The notes: generated from the letters alone by a model not told the origin. A stretch of 64,000 bases of DNA from Aquimarina sp. MAR_2010_214 (GCF_002846555.1 NZ_PJMS01000001.1:1922001-1986000), one strand, 5' to 3'. Positions 45,874-55,857 are shown, counted from the first letter of the stretch. A program made the numbers and translations.

Positions 45874-46003
45874 TCAGAAAGCAGTTAATATAGATTTTTG
45901 ACGAAATACATGCTAGATGAGGCTTATAAACGTACTTTTTATAAATTTGTATCGTTTTTTTGTATGTTCCAATTATGAAAAAAGAACTAAACCTAATTAT
46001 AGA

Positions 46004-46927
46004 ATGAAAGAAGTAATTTATTACGTAGCATTTTTTAGTATTGTTTTTTCTTATGCCCAAACTAAGGTTGGTAGTGTTAGCTTTAATGATGTTGATGTTT
46101 TTAATGAATCAGAGTTAATGCTTAATGGTGCTGGGTCGACAGAAAAATTATATGCTATGGCATTATATTTGGACTTTGAAGTGGATGGAGTAGAAGATGG
46201 GGTTATGGTAGCAGAAAAGGATGTTACTATGGCTATTACAATTAAGATTATTTCTTCAATTACTGATAGTGAGTTTAAAGGTATTATAAGAAATGGTCTA
46301 GAAAGAGCTACAGATGGTAATAGTTACTTGTTAGAAAACCAAATAAGAGATTTTTTAAATCTTCTTCCTAATGAGATAAATAGATTTGATATTTACAAAA
46401 TTTTGTATGTCAAAGGCGGAAAATTAACTCTTTATAAAAACAAGGAATTGCTAGGAACAATAAATAGTAAGGAATTCAAAAAAGCCTTGTTCAAAATTTG
46501 GTTAGGAGAAAACCCTATTGATCTAAAATTAAAAGAAGATTTACTTGCTTCTTATGAGCCTAACCCTATACTAGGAAGGTGGAAAACATATGATAAAAAA
46601 ACAGGGGTTGCTATTAGTATTGTTCAATTATATGTTATAGACAAAAAAGTGTATGGGGCAATACAGAGGATGATGCGTATATCAGAAAGAGACGCGATCT
46701 GTTATGAATGCCAGGGTGCTGATAAAAATCAAAATGTAGAAGGGTTGGTAATTTTGAAAGGGTTAAGGTTAAAAGGAAATAGATACGTAAATGGAAAATT
46801 TACAGATATAAAAAACGGTAAAGTTTCAGAATGCCAAATATGGATTGATGAGGATGAATCAAATATACTTAAAGTTAAGTATAAAGGTGGAGGTGGAGTC
46901 CATGAATGGAAAAGAATAAAAAAATAA
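46004..46927 (+). CDS. chalcone isomerase-like / DUF2147 two-domain exported protein
   Basis: A 307-residue exported protein. I choose ATG 46004, which gives the signal peptide MKEVIYYVAFFSIVFSYAQ; the frame also opens at 45917. A TAAATTTG promoter-like box at 45943-45950 lies between the two candidates. Residues ~20-185 look like a bacterial chalcone isomerase-like domain (KVGSVSFNDVDVF, LYAMALYLDF, KALFKIWLGENPID). Residues ~190-307 match DUF2147 (ILGRWKTYD, VYGAIQRMM, DAICYECQGADK, VEGLVILKGL). Both parts occur separately in other bacteria; here they are joined. Function unknown, perhaps small-molecule binding in the periplasm. Confidence 0.82.
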   Translation: MKEVIYYVAFFSIVFSYAQTKVGSVSFNDVDVFNESELMLNGAGSTEKLYAMALYLDFEVDGVEDGVMVAEKDVTMAITIKIISSITDSEFKGIIRNGLERATDGNSYLLENQIRDFLNLLPNEINRFDIYKILYVKGGKLTLYKNKELLGTINSKEFKKALFKIWLGENPIDLKLKEDLLASYEPNPILGRWKTYDKKTGVAISIVQLYVIDKKVYGAIQRMMRISERDAICYECQGADKNQNVEGLVILKGLRLKGNRYVNGKFTDIKNGKVSECQIWIDEDESNILKVKYKGGGGVHEWKRIKK

Positions 46928-46956
46928 GATAATCATTATAATATACTACTAAAATT

Positions 46957-46983
46957 CCCTGGATACTTTTTCCGGGGTTTTTT
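46957..46983 (+). terminator. intrinsic terminator
   Basis: CCCTGGA / TCCGGGG stem (one G-T pair), 7-nt loop, then six T, 29 bp after the stop of the fusion gene. Confidence 0.8.
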
Positions 46984-47050
46984 GATCGCTATAATAAAGA
47001 ACGAAGATGTAGGCTACGGTACCATTTATCTTTATACTTTTGCAGAAGTT

Positions 47051-48091
47051 ATGAATGTGAAGAAAAAAGACATAAGAACCTTAACCAAAGATCAGTTACG
47101 GCTTTTTTTTGAAGAAAATGGAGATAAATCTTTTAGAGGAAATCAGGTTTATGAATGGCTATGGAGTAAAGGGGCTCATAGTTTTAATGATATGACCAAT
47201 ATTTCTAAAGCTACTCGAAAAATACTTGAGGAAAACTTTGTGATCAATCATATTCGGGTTGACCAAATGCAACGAAGTACAGATGGTACGATTAAAAATG
47301 CAGTAAAATTACATGATGGATTAATAGTAGAATCAGTGCTAATTCCTACCCCAACCAGAACTACAGCTTGTGTGTCGTCTCAAGTTGGATGTAGCTTGGA
47401 TTGTAAATTTTGTGCAACAGCTCGACTAAAAAGAATGAGAAACCTAAATCCTGATGAAATTTATGATCAGGTAATGGCGATTGATAAAGAAAGTCGATTA
47501 TATCATGATCGTCCCTTGTCAAATATTGTGTTTATGGGTATGGGAGAGCCTTTAATGAACTATACTAATGTATTAAAAGCTATTGATAAAATTACTTCTC
47601 CAGAAGGATTAGCAATGTCCCCAAAAAGAATCACATTATCTACTTCTGGTGTGCCAAAAATGATTAAAAAAATGGCAGATGATGAAGTGAAATTTAAATT
47701 AGCAGTCTCATTGCATTCTGCAATAGATGAAGTAAGGACATCAATAATGCCTTTTAATGAAACATTTCCACTTATAGATCTTAAAGAAGCATTAGAATAT
47801 TGGTATGAAAAAACAAAGAGTAGAATCACTTATGAGTATGTTGTTTGGAAAGGGATAAATGATAGAAAAGAAGATATAGATGCTTTGATACGATTCTGTT
47901 CTTATGTTCCATGTAAAGTAAACCTGATAGAATATAATCCAATTGATGATGGAGCATTTCAACAGGCATCAAACAAAACAATAGATAATTATATTAATGC
48001 ACTAGAATCTCATGGTATTGTTATAAATGTTCGCCGCAGTCGTGGAAAAGATATAGACGCAGCTTGTGGTCAGTTAGCTAACAAATCCTAG
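47051..48091 (+). CDS. rlmN: dual-specificity rRNA/tRNA C2-adenine methyltransferase
   Basis: A 346-residue radical-SAM enzyme methylating A2503 of 23S rRNA and A37 of some tRNAs. The cluster cysteines are in CSLDCKFCATA (CxxxCxxC). The catalytic Cys at the C-terminus is in AACGQL, and GMGEPLMNY and VNLIEYNP are present. The frame continues upstream to a TTG at 46982, inside the terminator T-run, so ATG 47051 is chosen; it also gives the usual family length. Confidence 0.96.
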   Translation: MNVKKKDIRTLTKDQLRLFFEENGDKSFRGNQVYEWLWSKGAHSFNDMTNISKATRKILEENFVINHIRVDQMQRSTDGTIKNAVKLHDGLIVESVLIPTPTRTTACVSSQVGCSLDCKFCATARLKRMRNLNPDEIYDQVMAIDKESRLYHDRPLSNIVFMGMGEPLMNYTNVLKAIDKITSPEGLAMSPKRITLSTSGVPKMIKKMADDEVKFKLAVSLHSAIDEVRTSIMPFNETFPLIDLKEALEYWYEKTKSRITYEYVVWKGINDRKEDIDALIRFCSYVPCKVNLIEYNPIDDGAFQQASNKTIDNYINALESHGIVINVRRSRGKDIDAACGQLANKS

Positions 48092-48203
48092 CTATATTTT
48101 TAAATTAGGGTGATATTCTTGATATATAGCAGTATCAGTTTCAAAGAAAAACTATTTACATTATCTTCGCATTACTATAGAAAACAGAATCAAGTACAGC
48201 ATA

Positions 48204-49181
48204 TTGAAAGTTGTAGAACAAATAAAATTACCAATCATTGATGAAATGGAGCTTTTTGAACAAAAGTTTTCAGAATCAATGACATCTAAGGTAGCCTTAC
48301 TCAATAGAATTACACATTATATTGTAAATAGAAAAGGTAAGCAAATGCGACCTATGTTTGTTTTTCTGGTTTCTAAAATGGTATCTGGAGGAGACGTAAA
48401 CGAACGAACATATCGTGGAGCTTCGGTAATCGAATTGATCCATACCGCAACCTTGGTTCATGACGATGTTGTTGATGATTCTAATCAAAGACGAGGCTTT
48501 TTCTCTATTAATGCCTTATGGAAAAACAAAATAGCAGTTTTAGTAGGAGATTACCTATTGTCAAAAGGATTGTTACTCTCTATTGATTCTGGAGATTTTG
48601 ATCTTTTAAAAATTATTTCGGTAGCAGTCAGAGAAATGAGTGAAGGAGAACTGTTACAAATCGAAAAAGCTAGAAATCTTGATATCACAGAAGAGATATA
48701 TTATGAAATTATCCGCCAGAAGACAGCAACTCTAATAGCAGCATGTTGTAGCTTGGGAGCATGTTCTGTAGCCCCTGATTCTGATGATGTTGAAAAAATG
48801 AGAAAATTTGGAGAACTCATCGGAATGGCTTTTCAGATTAAAGATGATTTATTTGATTATGGTGATACAGCTATAGGAAAACCTACCGGGATTGATATTA
48901 AAGAACAAAAAATGACACTCCCTCTTATCTACACACTAAATCACTGCACTAAAGAAAAAAAGAAGTGGCTTATTAACTCGGTAAAAAATCATAATAAAGA
49001 TAAAAAAAGAGTTAAAGAAGTTATAGACTTTGTAAAAATAAGTGGAGGATTAGAGTACGCTATTAAAATAATGCATCAATTTAAAAATGAAGCACTTTCC
49101 ATCTTATCAGAATATCCAGATTCAGACTATAAATCTTCTCTAGAACTTATGGTTGATTATGTTATCGACCGAAAAAAATGA
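48204..49181 (+). CDS. polyprenyl diphosphate synthase (trans-isoprenyl type)
   Basis: A 325-residue prenyltransferase with the two Asp-rich motifs: HDDVVDDSNQRRG (first) and QIKDDLFDYG (second), and the KGKQMRPMFVFLVSKM segment. It extends farnesyl diphosphate to a longer chain, probably the menaquinone side chain (octaprenyl type is common). The start codon appears to be TTG at 48204: the residues KVVEQIKLPIIDEMELFE look like the normal family N-terminus and no better ATG precedes them. Confidence 0.93.
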   Translation: MKVVEQIKLPIIDEMELFEQKFSESMTSKVALLNRITHYIVNRKGKQMRPMFVFLVSKMVSGGDVNERTYRGASVIELIHTATLVHDDVVDDSNQRRGFFSINALWKNKIAVLVGDYLLSKGLLLSIDSGDFDLLKIISVAVREMSEGELLQIEKARNLDITEEIYYEIIRQKTATLIAACCSLGACSVAPDSDDVEKMRKFGELIGMAFQIKDDLFDYGDTAIGKPTGIDIKEQKMTLPLIYTLNHCTKEKKKWLINSVKNHNKDKKRVKEVIDFVKISGGLEYAIKIMHQFKNEALSILSEYPDSDYKSSLELMVDYVIDRKK

Positions 49182-49364
49182 TTAGAAACTTTTTAGTATT
49201 AAAAAAATGGAACGCAATGAGCGTACAATGAGTTTGTTAAGAAAAAAAGATTTCAATTACCTCTAGATATTTATAATGCAACACGAATTATTTTAAATAC
49301 GAGGCAACCTTTTTATTTTTATTCTCGTCTATGTAAATAGAAGATCTAATTAATTGACTTTATA

Positions 49365-49934
49365 TTGAAAGTTATTCAATTTTATAAAAGCGAAACCCAG
49401 CTCATTAAAAGGGCGGCAAAGCAATATCGCGATGCACAGCATCAGTTATATAATCAATATGCACCCAAAATGCTTAGTGTGTGCAGACGATATATTAAGG
49501 ATATTCATTTTGCCGAAGAAGTAATGCTTGGAGGGTTTTTAAAAGTTTTTATGAATCTGAATAAATTTAAATTCGAAGGAAGTTTTGAAGGATGGGTACG
49601 AAGAATTATGGTTAATGAATCTATCTCTTTTTTAAGAAAAGAAAAACAGGTTCTTTTTACAGAAGAAATAACAAGCTATACTGAAGAATCCTGGAACAAT
49701 ATTAATACAGAATTGGAAGTAGAACAAATTCAGGAACTGATAGATAGTTTGCCAGAAGGGTATAGGATGGTATTTGTGTTATACGCTATAGAAGGATACA
49801 AACATAATGAGATAGCAAAGATGTTAGAGATTTCTGAAAATACTTCAAAGTCTCAACTGTTTAAAGCAAGGAGAACGTTACAGCAAAAGTTAAACCAACA
49901 AAATAAGATAAGTAATGGCGCCATTGAAATTTGA
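49365..49934 (+). CDS. RNA polymerase sigma factor, ECF type
   Basis: A 189-residue sigma-70 family factor with regions 2 and 4 only. Region 2 (about 28-95) includes QLYNQYAPKMLSVCRRYI and FKFEGSFEGWVRRIMVNES. Region 4 (about 120-175) includes LPEGYRMVFVLYAIEGYKHNEIA and a helix-turn-helix (ENTSKSQLFKARRTL). It starts with TTG at 49365, just like the polyprenyl synthase gene before it. It overlaps the next gene, which encodes a membrane protein likely to be its anti-sigma factor, by 20 bp. Confidence 0.94.
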   Translation: MKVIQFYKSETQLIKRAAKQYRDAQHQLYNQYAPKMLSVCRRYIKDIHFAEEVMLGGFLKVFMNLNKFKFEGSFEGWVRRIMVNESISFLRKEKQVLFTEEITSYTEESWNNINTELEVEQIQELIDSLPEGYRMVFVLYAIEGYKHNEIAKMLEISENTSKSQLFKARRTLQQKLNQQNKISNGAIEI

Positions 49935-50742
49935 GGAAAAGATGAAAGAAAAGCTGGAGCAACGCCCTATAAAGCCTTCGAGTGATTCTTGGGAGCGATT
50001 AACAACGCAGTTAGACAGCGCAAGAAAACAAAAAAAAGAAAGTAAAAAAATCCAATGGTATAGTATTGCAGCAATCTTTGTTGGAGTTTTAATTCTGACT
50101 TCAATACTGGTGAACCAAAATCCAGTTTCAGAACAAGATAACACTCAATTTGTTGATAATAATAATGAGGTTATAAAAAAAGAAAGTACAGAGGTAGTCG
50201 AAAATAAGGAAACAGAACAAAAAGTTATAGAGAAAAGTGATTCTAAAGCTTTTGAAGAAAATCCAATATCGAATAATATTGTGACATCCTCTCTTAAAAA
50301 AGAAAAAGAAAGTCTTAAAAAGAAAAATGTTCCCTCAGAACTAATAATGCATGAGGATAAGACTGCAAAAAAGGTATTAGGAAATAGGAATTATGATACT
50401 GAGTTAGTAGAAAATCATAAAAATGCCAATACGATTAAAAACAAAATTTTACCGGTAGATTCTTTGATAATTGAAGATAAAGTAGCAGGAGTAGTGGCAC
50501 AAATTCAAGAGCTTCAAAAAAACAATACTCAAGTAACCGATGATGAAATTAATAGGTTATTACTTGAAGCTCAACGGGAAATTTCAGTAGAAAAAATATT
50601 AAAATCTACTACAGTGAGTGCATCAAATCTTCTACAGGATGTAGAAGCAGAACTTGATGAAACTTTTAAACAACGTGTTTATGAAGCGCTTAAAACAGGT
50701 TTTCAGAAAGTTAAGACAGCAGTAGTAGAAAGAGATAATTAA
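49915..50742 (+). CDS. single-pass membrane protein, probable anti-sigma factor
   Basis: A 275-residue protein with a cytoplasmic N-terminal ~45 residues (FEEKMKEKLEQRPIKPSSDSWERL), one membrane helix (WYSIAAIFVGVLILTSILV, ~46-64), and a long, charged, Glu/Lys/Asn-rich periplasmic region. The N-terminal EEKMKEKLEQRxIxPSxxSWE pattern is the usual start of membrane proteins encoded with ECF sigma factors in flavobacteria. The 20-bp overlap with the sigma gene supports an anti-sigma role. No catalytic motif is seen. Confidence 0.82.
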   Translation: MAPLKFEEKMKEKLEQRPIKPSSDSWERLTTQLDSARKQKKESKKIQWYSIAAIFVGVLILTSILVNQNPVSEQDNTQFVDNNNEVIKKESTEVVENKETEQKVIEKSDSKAFEENPISNNIVTSSLKKEKESLKKKNVPSELIMHEDKTAKKVLGNRNYDTELVENHKNANTIKNKILPVDSLIIEDKVAGVVAQIQELQKNNTQVTDDEINRLLLEAQREISVEKILKSTTVSASNLLQDVEAELDETFKQRVYEALKTGFQKVKTAVVERDN

Positions 50743-50766
50743 AATCATTCATCAATCAAATAACCC

Positions 50767-50796
50767 GTAATCTCCCTATTATAATAGGGAGATTAC
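50767..50796. repeat. perfect 30-bp palindrome upstream of the OMP gene
   Basis: GTAATCTCCCTATTA followed directly by its reverse complement, ending 17 bp before the ATG at 50814. The flank is A-rich, with no T-run, so it is more likely an operator, a sigma-operon control element or an mRNA hairpin near the ribosome site than a terminator. Confidence 0.65.
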
Positions 50797-50813
50797 AAAT
50801 AAAATTCAAAAAA

Positions 50814-51881
50814 ATGAAGACGATAGTTACAATAGCTACATTTGTGGCCATGGCACTTTTTGCCCAATTGTCAAGAGGGCAGGAAGTAAGTGATAATAAA
50901 GTAATAGAGCAATTGAAACAGCAGAAAGAGCGCGTTATCAATGCGGAAAAAGAAGCATTAAAAAGGGAAGTAGAAGAAATTAATGAAAAGTTTGTAAATA
51001 ACGAAATAACCAAAGAAGCTGCACAAAAACTTAAAGAAGAAGTTGCTAAGACGCATGCTCTTAATATTGAAAATAGATTAGCTATTATTGATAATAAGAT
51101 TGCATTATTAGAACGTAATGGATTAGAGAATGTAAATACCGAAGATCCTAAAATCTTTTTAGGTTTAAATACACAAGAAGAAAATGCAGATGTGATATTG
51201 GGATTAAAGATAAATACGGGAAAGGAAAGAAAAATAAAATATGATAGGCGTACATCATCAAATTTGGTAATTGCTTTTGGACTTAACAATGCAATTGTAG
51301 ATGGGCAATCATTGGATGATTCTGATTATAAAATTTCTGGAAGTAGGTTCTTTGAAATTGGATGGGCCTGGAAAACAAGAGTATTTAGAAATACCAACTT
51401 CCTAAGAGTTAAATACGGAATTTCATATACTTCTAATGGTTTAAAACCTACAGATAATAGATATTTTGTAGAAAATGGTAATCAAACAACATTAGAAGAA
51501 TTTAGAGTAGAATTGGATAAATCCAAATTTAGAATGGATAATCTTGTGATTCCTGTACATTTTGAATTTGGTCCGTCAAAAGTAACAGAGACAGAAAAAA
51601 GTATACGATATTCTACAAAAAAAAGATTTAGAATAGGTCTAGGGGGATATGCCGGAGTAAATATAAGTACTCGCCAAAAATTAAAATATAAAGAAAACGG
51701 CGATCGGGTTAAAGATAAAATTAAAAGAGATTATAATACTAGTGATTTGATATATGGATTAAGTGGATATATTGGTTTTGGGGATATATCTATATATGCC
51801 AAATATGATCTGTCTCCAATTTTTAAAAATGCAGAGGTTGAACAAAACAATGTGTCGTTGGGATTGCGTTTTGACTTTTAA
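50814..51881 (+). CDS. outer-membrane beta-barrel protein with coiled-coil N-terminus
   Basis: A 355-residue exported protein. Its signal peptide is TIVTIATFVAMALFAQLSRGQ. Residues ~25-105 are a charged coiled coil (QLKQQKERVINAEKEALKR). From ~150 on there are alternating beta strands ending in the typical barrel end VSLGLRFDF (terminal Phe). Third gene of the sigma / anti-sigma group, so probably part of the same envelope-stress circuit. No specific family recognised. Confidence 0.85.
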   Translation: MKTIVTIATFVAMALFAQLSRGQEVSDNKVIEQLKQQKERVINAEKEALKREVEEINEKFVNNEITKEAAQKLKEEVAKTHALNIENRLAIIDNKIALLERNGLENVNTEDPKIFLGLNTQEENADVILGLKINTGKERKIKYDRRTSSNLVIAFGLNNAIVDGQSLDDSDYKISGSRFFEIGWAWKTRVFRNTNFLRVKYGISYTSNGLKPTDNRYFVENGNQTTLEEFRVELDKSKFRMDNLVIPVHFEFGPSKVTETEKSIRYSTKKRFRIGLGGYAGVNISTRQKLKYKENGDRVKDKIKRDYNTSDLIYGLSGYIGFGDISIYAKYDLSPIFKNAEVEQNNVSLGLRFDF

Positions 51882-51988
51882 TCGATAAATAAATAGGTAT
51901 ACTTACCCGTATATTTTATAAAATTAATAAACTTTTATAGATGAAATAGTTTTTCTTTAATGAAGTAGAAATGAGTAATAATTATTTT

Positions 51989-52024
51989 AAAAGAGCGATA
52001 TCATGATATCGCTCTTTTAGTTTT
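51989..52024 (+). terminator. terminator of the sigma operon
   Basis: AAAAGAGCGATATCA followed directly by its reverse complement, a perfect 30-bp palindrome, with AG and then TTTTT. Confidence 0.85.
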
Positions 52025-52394
52025 TAAGTTTTATTGGTTATTTGAGTTATGATTCTCATACCTTTATTTGAAGGCTACCCCATCAGGTCTATATGCTAAA
52101 CATGTATGTTTTGTCGTTGAATAATTTACTAAAAATGATTTTTTGTTAAATATTTATATAAAAGCGCAACCCCTAATTTGATTATGGTTTTAACGTAATC
52201 ATTTGATTGTAAGTATTTTATGACAATTTATTTTTTTGTTTCTGGATGAAATATTTTATATTTATCCAAAGTCATAGTTGAAATAATTCTTTCCAAATTA
52301 AATAACGATTCTATATTTTTTGCCTCAAAATGTAGACGTTGCTACTTATGTTGAGATTGGTGCAAAATTGAACAATTAACCAAATTTCACTCAT
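52025..52394. other. intergenic region before the T9SS protein gene
   Basis: AT-rich, no gene seen. It should hold the promoter of the large secreted protein. I found no clean TAnnTTTG box to name. Confidence 0.5.
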
Positions 52395-55300
52395 ATGAAA
52401 ACTAAATTTTTTTATCTAGTATTGTTTGCGTTTTGCAGCTTCGGGCTGCTTGCTCAAAAGGGAACTCCTGTAAAAGCTAATTCTGTAAGTACAGCAGCTT
52501 ATAAAAGAGATATCCCGGCATTTTCTAAAATGAAAAATATTATTTCTGCTAAAGGGCTTGATCATGTTGCCCCCAAAAAACGTAGAGGAAGTAATACTTT
52601 TGTTCCAGGAAAAGGATTCCCTAAAGGAAATGATCCACTTATCGAGCAACAAAAAAGCGCTCGTAAAATGGCAATTCGAGCTCCGTTAGCATCTTTTGAT
52701 GCCCATGTTGGAACTGTATTAAATGATGCAACAGGGGCTATTGGCCCTAATCATTATGTGTATGCATTTAACTCTGGTTTTGGTATCCTCGATAGAGCGG
52801 GTAACGTTCTATTGGCTGAAGCCTCTTTAGGAACCTTGTTCCCTGGAGAAACATTAGGAGATCCTGTAGTGGTATACGATAACTTCGCCGATAGATTTAT
52901 TATCATGGAGTTTAGTAACTCACCAAATGGATTTTTAATAGCAGTCTGTAAAGGACCAGATCCGGTAAATGATGGATGGTCTACCTATAGATTTAATACA
53001 GGAACATTTCCTGATTATGAAAAATTATCTATTTGGAGTGATGGGTACTACATTACTGCAAATAAGGATCAAAATGCTCCAGATACTAATGATGTAGTAT
53101 TTGTAGTAGAACGAGATAAGATGATTGCAGGAGATGCATCGGCTCAAATGGTAAATTTTCCATTACCAGGAGCAAAAACCAATGGGTTTTATAGTCCAGG
53201 TGGATTTAATGCTACAGGTACAACACTTCCTCCGGCAGGTGTAGGTTGTTCTATCGTGTATATGCAAGATGATAGTTGGACTGGTATTTCAACAGATCAC
53301 CTAAAAGTATGGACAACCAGTGTAAATTGGACGACTCCTGCGAATTCAACAATCTCACAACCGCAAGAGATTGCTACTGCACCATTTGATAGTGTATTTG
53401 ATAATGGATCTTTTCAAAACCTTGACGAACCAGGTAGTGGACCAGACATAGATGCATTGCAGGCAACTATGATGTATATGACAAATTACAGACGTTTTGG
53501 AACTCATAACTCTGTGGTAATGAACTTTGTGGTAGACTTAAATGGTAATGATAGTCTAGCAGGTATTCGTTGGTATGAACTTAGACAAACGGCAGATGGG
53601 CAACCTTGGACTATTTATCAAGAAGGTACATATACACAACCAGATGGACTTAGTGCTTTTTGCGGAAGTATTGCTCAGGATTCACAAGGTAATATAGGGC
53701 TTGCATATACAGTAGTAAGCACTAGTGTGTATACTTCATTACGATACACAGGTCGATTAGCTAATGACCCAGTAGGAACGATGACTGTTGCAGAACAGGT
53801 TTCTGCAGACGGAGATAGCCAGAATAACAGAAGTGATGGCCGTTATGGAGATTATGGGCAAATGACTATTGATCCATTAGATGATAAAACTTTCTGGCAT
53901 ATTAGTGAGTATATGAAAGGACCATCTCCTAATGTAAGAAAGAGTCATGTTGTTGCTTTTAAAATTGAACCAGATATTCCGGATACAGAAGCTCCTACAG
54001 TTCCTGCTAATCTAACTGCATCTAATACTACTGATGTTTCTACTTCACTGAGTTGGGATGCATCTACTGATAATGTGGGAGTTACTGCATATGATGTATA
54101 TCAAGGTGCTACAGTAGTAGCAACTGTAGCTACAACTACAGCGGATATTACAGGGTTAACAGCAAGTACATCTTATGATTTCTCTGTAAAGGCAAAAGAT
54201 GCTGCAGGAAATGAATCTGCTGCAAGTGCAACACTTACTGTTACTACAGTTGCGCCAGATACTCAGGCACCAACTGTACCTGCAAATTTAACAGCATCTA
54301 ATACTTCAGCAGGTCAGACGACCTTAAACTGGGATGCATCTACTGATAATGTGGGTGTTGCAGGATATGATGTATTACAAGATGGAGCGGTAGTTGCAAC
54401 AGTAGCTACTACAACTACTGTAGTAACAGGACTTTCTCCTGAGACTACATATGAGTTTAAGGTATCAGCTAAAGATGCTGCAGGAAACGAATCAGCTGCC
54501 AGTACACCAATAAGTGTAACTACCCTAGCTGCAACAGGATGTTTAAATGGAGTTGCTGTTCCATATAGTGAAAGTTTTGAAACTAATTTAGGTGCTTGGA
54601 CTCAGGATTCAGGAGATGATTTGGATTGGGCAAGAGATTCTGGTGGTACACCTTCTAATAATACAGGACCTTCAAGTGCAGATGATGGATCAACTTATAT
54701 TTACGTAGAAGCATCTGGAAATAATACAGGATACCCAAACAAAAGAGCTATTCTTAATTCTCCTTGTATTGACCTTAGCGGTTCTACAGCAGCGGTATTT
54801 TCATTTAGTTATCATATGTATGGTGCTACCAATTTTGGATCACTAGATGTTGAAGCAAGTAATGATGATGGAGTTACCTGGACAAGCATTTGGAATAAAA
54901 GCGGAAATCAAGGGAACTCATGGCAGTCGGCTACAATAGATTTGGCAGCTTATCTTGGGGTTGGACTACGATTACGATTTAATCGTGTAACTGGGAATAC
55001 TTGGCAAGCTGATGCAGCAATAGATAAAATATCACTTACTAGTGATGCTACCGGAAATTGCGCTACGGGTGATTTATCCCTAAGTATAACATTTGATAAC
55101 TATCCAGAGGAGACTTCTTGGACATTAACAGATGCAGGAGGTACAACAGTAGCTTCAAAAAGTTACTCTACAGCAAATCCAGATGGATCTACTGTTACAG
55201 AAACTATTAGTGCACCAGCTTCAGGAAGCTATACCTTTACAATGTCTGATGCTTTTGGAGACGGGATTTGCTGTTCATATGGTAATGGTTCTTATACCTT

Positions 55301-55658
55301 GTCAAGCAGTGCAGGTACTATTGCATCAGGAGGAGAGTTTACAAGTTCTGATGCTACAGAGTTCTGTGTTCAGGGAACAAGTTTAAGATTAGACACTTAT
55401 GAATTAACAGATGTTGATTCGAATGATAAACGATTTATGTTATATCCAAACCCAACTAAAGGTATTTTAAATATATCAGTTGGTAAGACACCAATCCAAA
55501 AACTAGAGATTTTCTCTATGTTTGGCCAAAAGGTTCGTAGCATTGATGATCAGGGAATTAAGCAAATCGATGTAAGTAACCTTACTGCAGGAACTTATTT
55601 TGCGAGAATTACTGCTAAAGAAACTATTATTACAAGAAGTTTTATTGTAACAAAATAA
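52395..55658 (+). CDS. large T9SS-exported protein with two Fn3 domains and a MAM-like domain
   Basis: A 1087-residue secreted protein: signal peptide (LVLFAFCSFGLLAQ), a ~500-residue N-terminal domain of unknown family (motifs DAHVGTVLNDATGAIGPNHYV and NRSDGRYGDYGQMTIDP), two fibronectin type III domains (about 530-618 and 622-711), a MAM/concanavalin-like domain (about 715-885; SFETNLGAWTQDSGDDLDW), a ~110-residue domain with GDGICCSYGNG, and a C-terminal type A sorting domain (about 1014-1087; MLYPNPTKGILNIS ... GTYFARI). It should be exported by the type IX system and released or bound at the surface. A terminator follows. Function unknown; adhesin or hydrolase-like roles are possible. 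Confidence 0.93.
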   Translation: MKTKFFYLVLFAFCSFGLLAQKGTPVKANSVSTAAYKRDIPAFSKMKNIISAKGLDHVAPKKRRGSNTFVPGKGFPKGNDPLIEQQKSARKMAIRAPLASFDAHVGTVLNDATGAIGPNHYVYAFNSGFGILDRAGNVLLAEASLGTLFPGETLGDPVVVYDNFADRFIIMEFSNSPNGFLIAVCKGPDPVNDGWSTYRFNTGTFPDYEKLSIWSDGYYITANKDQNAPDTNDVVFVVERDKMIAGDASAQMVNFPLPGAKTNGFYSPGGFNATGTTLPPAGVGCSIVYMQDDSWTGISTDHLKVWTTSVNWTTPANSTISQPQEIATAPFDSVFDNGSFQNLDEPGSGPDIDALQATMMYMTNYRRFGTHNSVVMNFVVDLNGNDSLAGIRWYELRQTADGQPWTIYQEGTYTQPDGLSAFCGSIAQDSQGNIGLAYTVVSTSVYTSLRYTGRLANDPVGTMTVAEQVSADGDSQNNRSDGRYGDYGQMTIDPLDDKTFWHISEYMKGPSPNVRKSHVVAFKIEPDIPDTEAPTVPANLTASNTTDVSTSLSWDASTDNVGVTAYDVYQGATVVATVATTTADITGLTASTSYDFSVKAKDAAGNESAASATLTVTTVAPDTQAPTVPANLTASNTSAGQTTLNWDASTDNVGVAGYDVLQDGAVVATVATTTTVVTGLSPETTYEFKVSAKDAAGNESAASTPISVTTLAATGCLNGVAVPYSESFETNLGAWTQDSGDDLDWARDSGGTPSNNTGPSSADDGSTYIYVEASGNNTGYPNKRAILNSPCIDLSGSTAAVFSFSYHMYGATNFGSLDVEASNDDGVTWTSIWNKSGNQGNSWQSATIDLAAYLGVGLRLRFNRVTGNTWQADAAIDKISLTSDATGNCATGDLSLSITFDNYPEETSWTLTDAGGTTVASKSYSTANPDGSTVTETISAPASGSYTFTMSDAFGDGICCSYGNGSYTLSSSAGTIASGGEFTSSDATEFCVQGTSLRLDTYELTDVDSNDKRFMLYPNPTKGILNISVGKTPIQKLEIFSMFGQKVRSIDDQGIKQIDVSNLTAGTYFARITAKETIITRSFIVTK

Positions 55659-55685
55659 TTTCTAAACAAATAAAAACTGATGTTA

Positions 55686-55717
55686 AGAGGTTGTCTTTTT
55701 AGACAGCCTCTTTTTTT
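55686..55717 (+). terminator. intrinsic terminator after the T9SS gene
   Basis: AGAGGTTGTCT / AGACAGCCTCT (one G-T pair), loop TTTT, then seven T. Confidence 0.9.
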
Positions 55718-55857
55718 ATTAAATCAAGAAGAGGACGGTGTCTCAGGAATTATATTATTTTTGCGTTGAACTTGTTGATATAGATAAAAACAAATTTTTG
55801 TAGTAGGGTTCACAATAGAGTGTTTACTACCACATATTAATTATATAATACCAGATA

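Noticed and set aside
50756..51289. 177-codon open frame on the minus strand
   Set aside because: Opposite the coiled-coil part of the outer-membrane protein gene. The Ser/Leu-rich product is what antisense of Glu/Lys-rich coiled coil gives.
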